Assembly (NCBI RefSeq): GCF_026343185.1
Contig: NZ_JAPEMA010000002.1
Span: forward strand, 434,001-498,000
Length of the DNA stretch: 64,000 nucleotides
From: Streptomyces sp. NBC_00091
Lineage (GTDB): Bacteria > Actinomycetota > Actinomycetes > Streptomycetales > Streptomycetaceae
Direction: 5' to 3'
Positions 60,677 through 64,000 of this stretch are shown here, one piece after another (the stretch's first letter is position 1; each line of letters begins with the position of its first letter). Below the pieces are notes generated by a model that was given only the letters and a program-made list of their open reading frames with translations, ran no database searches and had not been told where the DNA came from. Position numbers and translations under genes: made by a program.

Positions 60677-60900
60677 GTGACGGCCAGGACGGGCGGGGCC
60701 GGGGAGAGCCAGCGGTGGCCGCAGGGTTCGAAGACCAGGACCACGGGCTCGCCGGGGCGCTGGCGCCAGGAGATCCGCTCCGGCGCGCCGGTGCACCGCG
60801 GGCAGACCGGCAGCGGGGACGACGCCTGCGGCGCGCCCGGCTCGGTCCGGCACTCGGGCGCTGCCGCGAGCACCGGCGGCATGGGGTGCGGATCACGCAT
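60673..60900 (-). CDS. Small zinc-ribbon-like protein
   Basis: A 75-residue protein (MRDPHPMPPVLAAAPECRTE). The motif VCPRCTGAPERISW with later EPCGHRW gives a plausible zinc ribbon. GGGAG precedes ATG 60900. The stop overlaps that of the MarR gene on the opposite strand. Function unknown. Confidence 0.6.
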   Translation of the reverse strand: MRDPHPMPPVLAAAPECRTEPGAPQASSPLPVCPRCTGAPERISWRQRPGEPVVLVFEPCGHRWLSPAPPVLAVT

Positions 60901-61042
60901 GGGGGCTCCCTGGTCCGGCGGCTGTACTCCTGGCACTGTGCCATGTACGGCGCCCCGGACACACGGGCAGATCGTCCAGTGTTCCGGCTGGTCAGGAGTG
61001 CGGGGGCCAGGGGGATTCCGGGCCTCTGCGGGCACTTGGTGA

Positions 61043-61711
61043 TCAAGCACCCCTCCGTTCGGCCTCCACCAGCCCCGTCTCGTACGCGGCGATCACCGCC
61101 TGCGCGCGGTCGCGTACGCCCAGCTTCCCGAAGATCGCGGTGATGTGGTTCTTGACCGTGGAGACGCTGATGTCCAGGTCCGCGGCGATCCCGGCGTTGT
61201 CGAGGCCGCCGGCGAGCAGCCGCCAGATCTCCACCTCGCGCGGGGTGAGCCCGGCGGGGTCCGCCGGCGCGGGCCGGGGCTCGCGCGGGGCGGACCGTAC
61301 GTAGGTGGAGATCAGCCGGGTCAGCAGCCTCGGCGCGACGGCGGCCTCCCCGGTGTGGACGGTGCGGACGGCCGCGATCAGCTCCTCGGGGGAGATGTCC
61401 TTGGGCAGGAAGCCGTAGGCGCCGGCGCGCAGGGCGGCGACCACGTACTCGTCCATGTCGAAGGTGCTCAGCGCGAGCACCCGGGACTGCGGCCGGGCCG
61501 CAGCCAGTTGCGCGGTGGCGGCCACTCCGTCGAGCACCGGCATCCGGATGTCCATGACCACCACGTCGGGGTGCAGCCGCTCGGCGAGGGCCACGGCCTC
61601 GGCCCCGTCCCCGGCCTCGCCGACGACCTCGATGTCCGGGTCGGGCGCCAGGATCAGGGCCAGGCCGCGCCGCACCAGCGGCTGGTCGTCTGCGATGAGC
61701 ACGCGGATCAT
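61043..61711 (-). CDS. NarL/LuxR-type response regulator
   Basis: A 222-residue response regulator. The receiver domain (1-120) has MIRVLIADDQPLVRRGL, phosphoacceptor Asp in VVVMDIRMPVLDG (about residue 54) and the late Lys in GFLPKDIS. The LuxR DNA-binding domain (about 150-212) has LTPREVEIWRLLAGGLDNAGIAADL and VSTVKNHITAIFGKLGV. ATG overlaps the stop of the kinase gene (ATGA), so they form a two-component pair. It may control the divergent MMPL gene. Confidence 0.9.
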   Translation of the reverse strand: MIRVLIADDQPLVRRGLALILAPDPDIEVVGEAGDGAEAVALAERLHPDVVVMDIRMPVLDGVAATAQLAAARPQSRVLALSTFDMDEYVVAALRAGAYGFLPKDISPEELIAAVRTVHTGEAAVAPRLLTRLISTYVRSAPREPRPAPADPAGLTPREVEIWRLLAGGLDNAGIAADLDISVSTVKNHITAIFGKLGVRDRAQAVIAAYETGLVEAERRGA

Positions 61712-62934
61712 CGGCGGGGTTCCTCTCGTCGCGGGCGTTCCGGGTGTTCCGGGTGTTCTGAGCGTTCTGGGTGTTCTGCGTGTTCCGGGTGCTCGGCCGG
61801 GGCCGGGAGGCGGGCCGCGACACGGAAGCCGCCGGCCTGCCGGGGTGCGGCCTCCAGGGTGCCGCCGTGCAGGGCGACGCGTTCCCGCATGCCGATCAGC
61901 CCGTACCCGCCGCGCCGGGGCGGCCGTGGGGGCGTGCGGCGACCGGCTCCTTCGCCGGGGCCCTCGTCGCAGACCTCGACGGTGACCTCGTCCGGACGGT
62001 ACGTCAGCCGCACCCGGGCCGGGGCGTTCCCGGCGTGCTTGCGGGCATTGGTCAGGGCCTCCTGTACGACCCGGAACACCGTCAGGCCGACGGTGGGCGG
62101 CAGCGGGCGGGCCGGGCCGCTCACGGTGAACTCGGTGTCCATCCCGGCGAGCCGGGACTCGGTGACGATCCGCTCCAGGTCCCCGGCTCCGGGCTGCGGG
62201 GCCGGCGGGGCGGACTCCGGTTCCTCCCCGGCCCGCAGGACGTCGAGCAGTTGCCGCATCTCCCCGAGGGCCATCCGGCCGGAGGCCTCCAGGGTCACCA
62301 GGGCCTCGCGGGCCGCGTCGGGGTCGTGGGCGAGGTTGGCGCGGGCCCCGCCGGCCATCAGCTGCATGGTGGTGATGTGGTGGGCGACGATGTCGTGCAG
62401 CTCCCGGGCGATCCGGCGGCGTTCCTCGGCCACCGCGCGGTCGGCGAGCAGGATCCGGTTGGCCTCGGTCTCCCGCTGCCAGCGCTTGACCAGCAGGCCG
62501 GTGGCGACGACGAGGAGGGTGGCGCCGGTGTTGGCGAGGACGGCCGGGCCGGAGTCGAAGGGCAGGCCGCCCTGGCCCAGGCTGACGACGGGCGCCGTCG
62601 CGAGGGCCGCGAAGAGCAGCACGGCGGGCCGGCAGGCCACGGCGACCGAGTACAGGCCGACGGCCGGGGTGAGGCCGAAGTGCGGGGACACCGGGGCGGT
62701 CAGGTTCGCCACCGCGCCCAGCAGCAGTACCGCCGCGAGCGTGAGCACCGGGTGGCGGCGCCGGGCGAGCAGGGCCAGCGCCGAGGCCACCACGAAGAAC
62801 GCCGCGGTGACCCCCAGGGGAGCGTCCTCGAACTGCGTGTCGAAGGCGAAGCCCGTGAGGTCCACGGCCGCCGCGCCGACCGCCACCAGTGCGTCATTGC
62901 GCGTCCACGTCAGCTTCTCGGCGCGCGTGCCCAT
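61708..62934 (-). CDS. Sensor histidine kinase (HisKA_3 type)
   Basis: A 408-residue membrane sensor kinase. About five hydrophobic segments in residues 12-170 anchor it. The dimerisation/phosphorylation helix is ERRRIARELHDIVAHHITTMQLMAGG with the phospho-His in RELHD. The ATPase domain has QEALTNARKHAG and GGYGLIGMRERVALHGG. The last 30 residues are a low-complexity string of His, Pro and Glu (EHPEHAEHPERSEHPEHPER, part), likely from DNA repeat slippage. It phosphorylates the response regulator encoded next. Confidence 0.88.
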   Translation of the reverse strand: MGTRAEKLTWTRNDALVAVGAAAVDLTGFAFDTQFEDAPLGVTAAFFVVASALALLARRRHPVLTLAAVLLLGAVANLTAPVSPHFGLTPAVGLYSVAVACRPAVLLFAALATAPVVSLGQGGLPFDSGPAVLANTGATLLVVATGLLVKRWQRETEANRILLADRAVAEERRRIARELHDIVAHHITTMQLMAGGARANLAHDPDAAREALVTLEASGRMALGEMRQLLDVLRAGEEPESAPPAPQPGAGDLERIVTESRLAGMDTEFTVSGPARPLPPTVGLTVFRVVQEALTNARKHAGNAPARVRLTYRPDEVTVEVCDEGPGEGAGRRTPPRPPRRGGYGLIGMRERVALHGGTLEAAPRQAGGFRVAARLPAPAEHPEHAEHPERSEHPEHPERPRREEPRR

Positions 62935-63034
62935 CGCCTCGGCCCCTCCCCCACGGACCGCCGCGCGGCTGCCCTCGTAGATCCATTCTCACACCGCCCG
63001 CGGCCCCGGACACCGGCCCCGGGGGCCGGTCCGT

Positions 63035-63054
63035 ACCAGGACCAGGGTCCTGGT
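63035..63054. promoter_or_regulatory. 20-bp palindrome in kinase/MMPL divergent region
   Basis: ACCAGGACC-AG-GGTCCTGGT lies between the divergent kinase and MMPL genes. It could be a response-regulator site or a hairpin. The surrounding 254-base gap (62935-63188) holds no gene I can support; ACCGGCCCCGGGGGCCGGT at 63012-63030 is a second palindrome. Confidence 0.5.
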
Positions 63055-63188
63055 CCGGGGCGGTTCCCGGACCGTGGTCCCGGCCGCGAACTCCTTCTTC
63101 ACCAGGACGTTTTCCCGCCCGGCCGCTGATGGTCTGGATACCGGCCGGACACCGGCCGGCATCGGCACAGACAGACCGGAGGAGAACA

Positions 63189-64000
63189 GTGATCCGCGCC
63201 CTGACGGGATGCTCGACGAGGAACCCATGGAAAGTGATCGCTCTCTGGGCGCTGCTGGGCATCGGGCTGGCGATCCTGGGCCAGGTGTTCGTCTTCCGTG
63301 CCACCCAGCCCGGCAACGACGGTTTCCTGCCCGCCTCCTACGATTCGGCGGCCGCGCTGCGCATCTCCGAGGAGAGCTTCGGCGCCCGGCCGGACAGCGA
63401 TCCGGTGACGGTGCTGGTGGCCCGTACGGACGGCGGCGCGCTCGGCGGGTCCGACGAGCGGAGGATCGAGGAGGTGTCGGCGCAACTGGCCGGGCGGAAG
63501 GTCGTCATGCCGCGGAACGAGGACGATCCGCCCTTCGGGCAGGACCACTCCCAGGTCCCGCGGATCGGCGCGGGGATGACGGCCCCGGACCGGTCCTTCC
63601 GGCTGTTGTCCGTCGAGCTGAAGGGGAATCCCGAGGACCCGGGGGTGCAGGGCACCTACCGGGAGTTCCGGGAGCAGGCCAGGACCGCCTTCGCGGAGGC
63701 GGGCATGCGTACGGGGTTCACGGGCGGGCTGGCCAGCACGGTGGACACCGCCGATGCCGAGAAGACCCGGTCGGCGGTGGTCGGCGCGGTGGTCATGGGC
63801 CTGATCGTGCTGCTCCACGTCCTGGTGTTCCGCAGTGTGGCGGCCGCGCTGCTGCCGCTGCTCGCGGTGGCGGTCATCGGGGGCGCGGCGGCCGGGGCGG
63901 TGATCCTGGCGTCGATGGCGACCGGCATCCGGCTGGCCCCCTCCACCCCCGGGCTGATCAACGTGGTGCTGATGGGCATCGGGATCGACTACTTCCTCTT
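63189..64000 (+). CDS. MMPL-family transporter, cut by the window end
   Basis: The first 270 residues of an RND-type MMPL (mycobacterial membrane protein large) transporter; these reach 700 or more residues and export lipids or other metabolites using proton force. The sequence reads VIRALTGCSTRNPWKVIALW, a transmembrane helix, a periplasmic loop (about 38-190) and then further helices around LIVLLHVLVFRSVAAALLPLLAVAVIGG (in part). GTG 63189 follows GGAGGAGAACA. The frame is open to position 64000. It is divergent from the kinase gene, whose system probably controls it. Confidence 0.88.
   Translation, partial: MIRALTGCSTRNPWKVIALWALLGIGLAILGQVFVFRATQPGNDGFLPASYDSAAALRISEESFGARPDSDPVTVLVARTDGGALGGSDERRIEEVSAQLAGRKVVMPRNEDDPPFGQDHSQVPRIGAGMTAPDRSFRLLSVELKGNPEDPGVQGTYREFREQARTAFAEAGMRTGFTGGLASTVDTADAEKTRSAVVGAVVMGLIVLLHVLVFRSVAAALLPLLAVAVIGGAAAGAVILASMATGIRLAPSTPGLINVVLMGIGIDYFL

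Overview
The window is high-GC (about 73 percent) DNA with strong third-position G/C bias, frequent GTG starts, Tat and lipoprotein signals and rare TTA codons. It looks like the chromosome of a Streptomyces or close relative. No rRNA, tRNA, CRISPR array or intact transposase was seen. No gap between genes exceeds about 280 bases.

Positions 1-12500 hold most of a RiPP gene cluster. It encodes two paralogous YcaO cyclodehydratases, a tandem-domain SagB/McbC azoline dehydrogenase, a split LanB dehydratase (a large glutamylation protein and a separate elimination protein), a PqqD-like/M50 membrane peptidase, a two-gene ABC exporter and a convergent 57-residue precursor. The predicted 21-residue core has 20 Ser, Thr or Cys residues. 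The expected product is a heavily azol(in)e- and dehydroamino-acid-modified peptide of the goadsporin/thiopeptide type. The window opens inside the operon, so a separate leader-binding F protein or a pyridine synthase may lie upstream. The M50 gene has a TTA codon.

Positions 12700-17270 hold an M20 amidohydrolase, a MerR regulator with two copies of its probable operator facing a DUF4188 gene, a lipoprotein with a duplicated domain, and a Tat-lipoprotein carbonic anhydrase. Positions 17282-22141 form a second candidate biosynthetic operon: a cysteine-synthase-like PLP enzyme, a ligase with two ATP-grasp domains and an MFS exporter. Its logic resembles small amino-acid or dipeptide antibiotics.

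Positions 22283-34500 hold a secreted SGNH hydrolase, a six-gene YtcJ-amidohydrolase/Dpp peptide-import operon with a divergent TetR regulator, a YdeI protein, a SigJ-type sigma factor, a second exported carbonic anhydrase and a HutD protein. At 34529-35634 a lipoprotein gene has been entered in frame by a 163-bp MITE flanked by TA duplications.

Positions 35761-50048 are mostly chromosomal functions: a TerD-vWA protein, a cold-shock protein, an F420-type reductase, a ferredoxin reductase, acetyltransferase, dioxygenase, cupin, HPP and VOC proteins, a PHP phosphoesterase, an esterase and an M64 peptidase. Positions 50067-64000 carry regulators beside their targets: XRE-TPR facing M64, TetR with an MFS pump, a Zur-type box before zinc-free L28/S14 paralogues, a MarR gene sharing three evenly spaced operators with a second enolase, and a two-component system divergent from an MMPL transporter cut by the window end.
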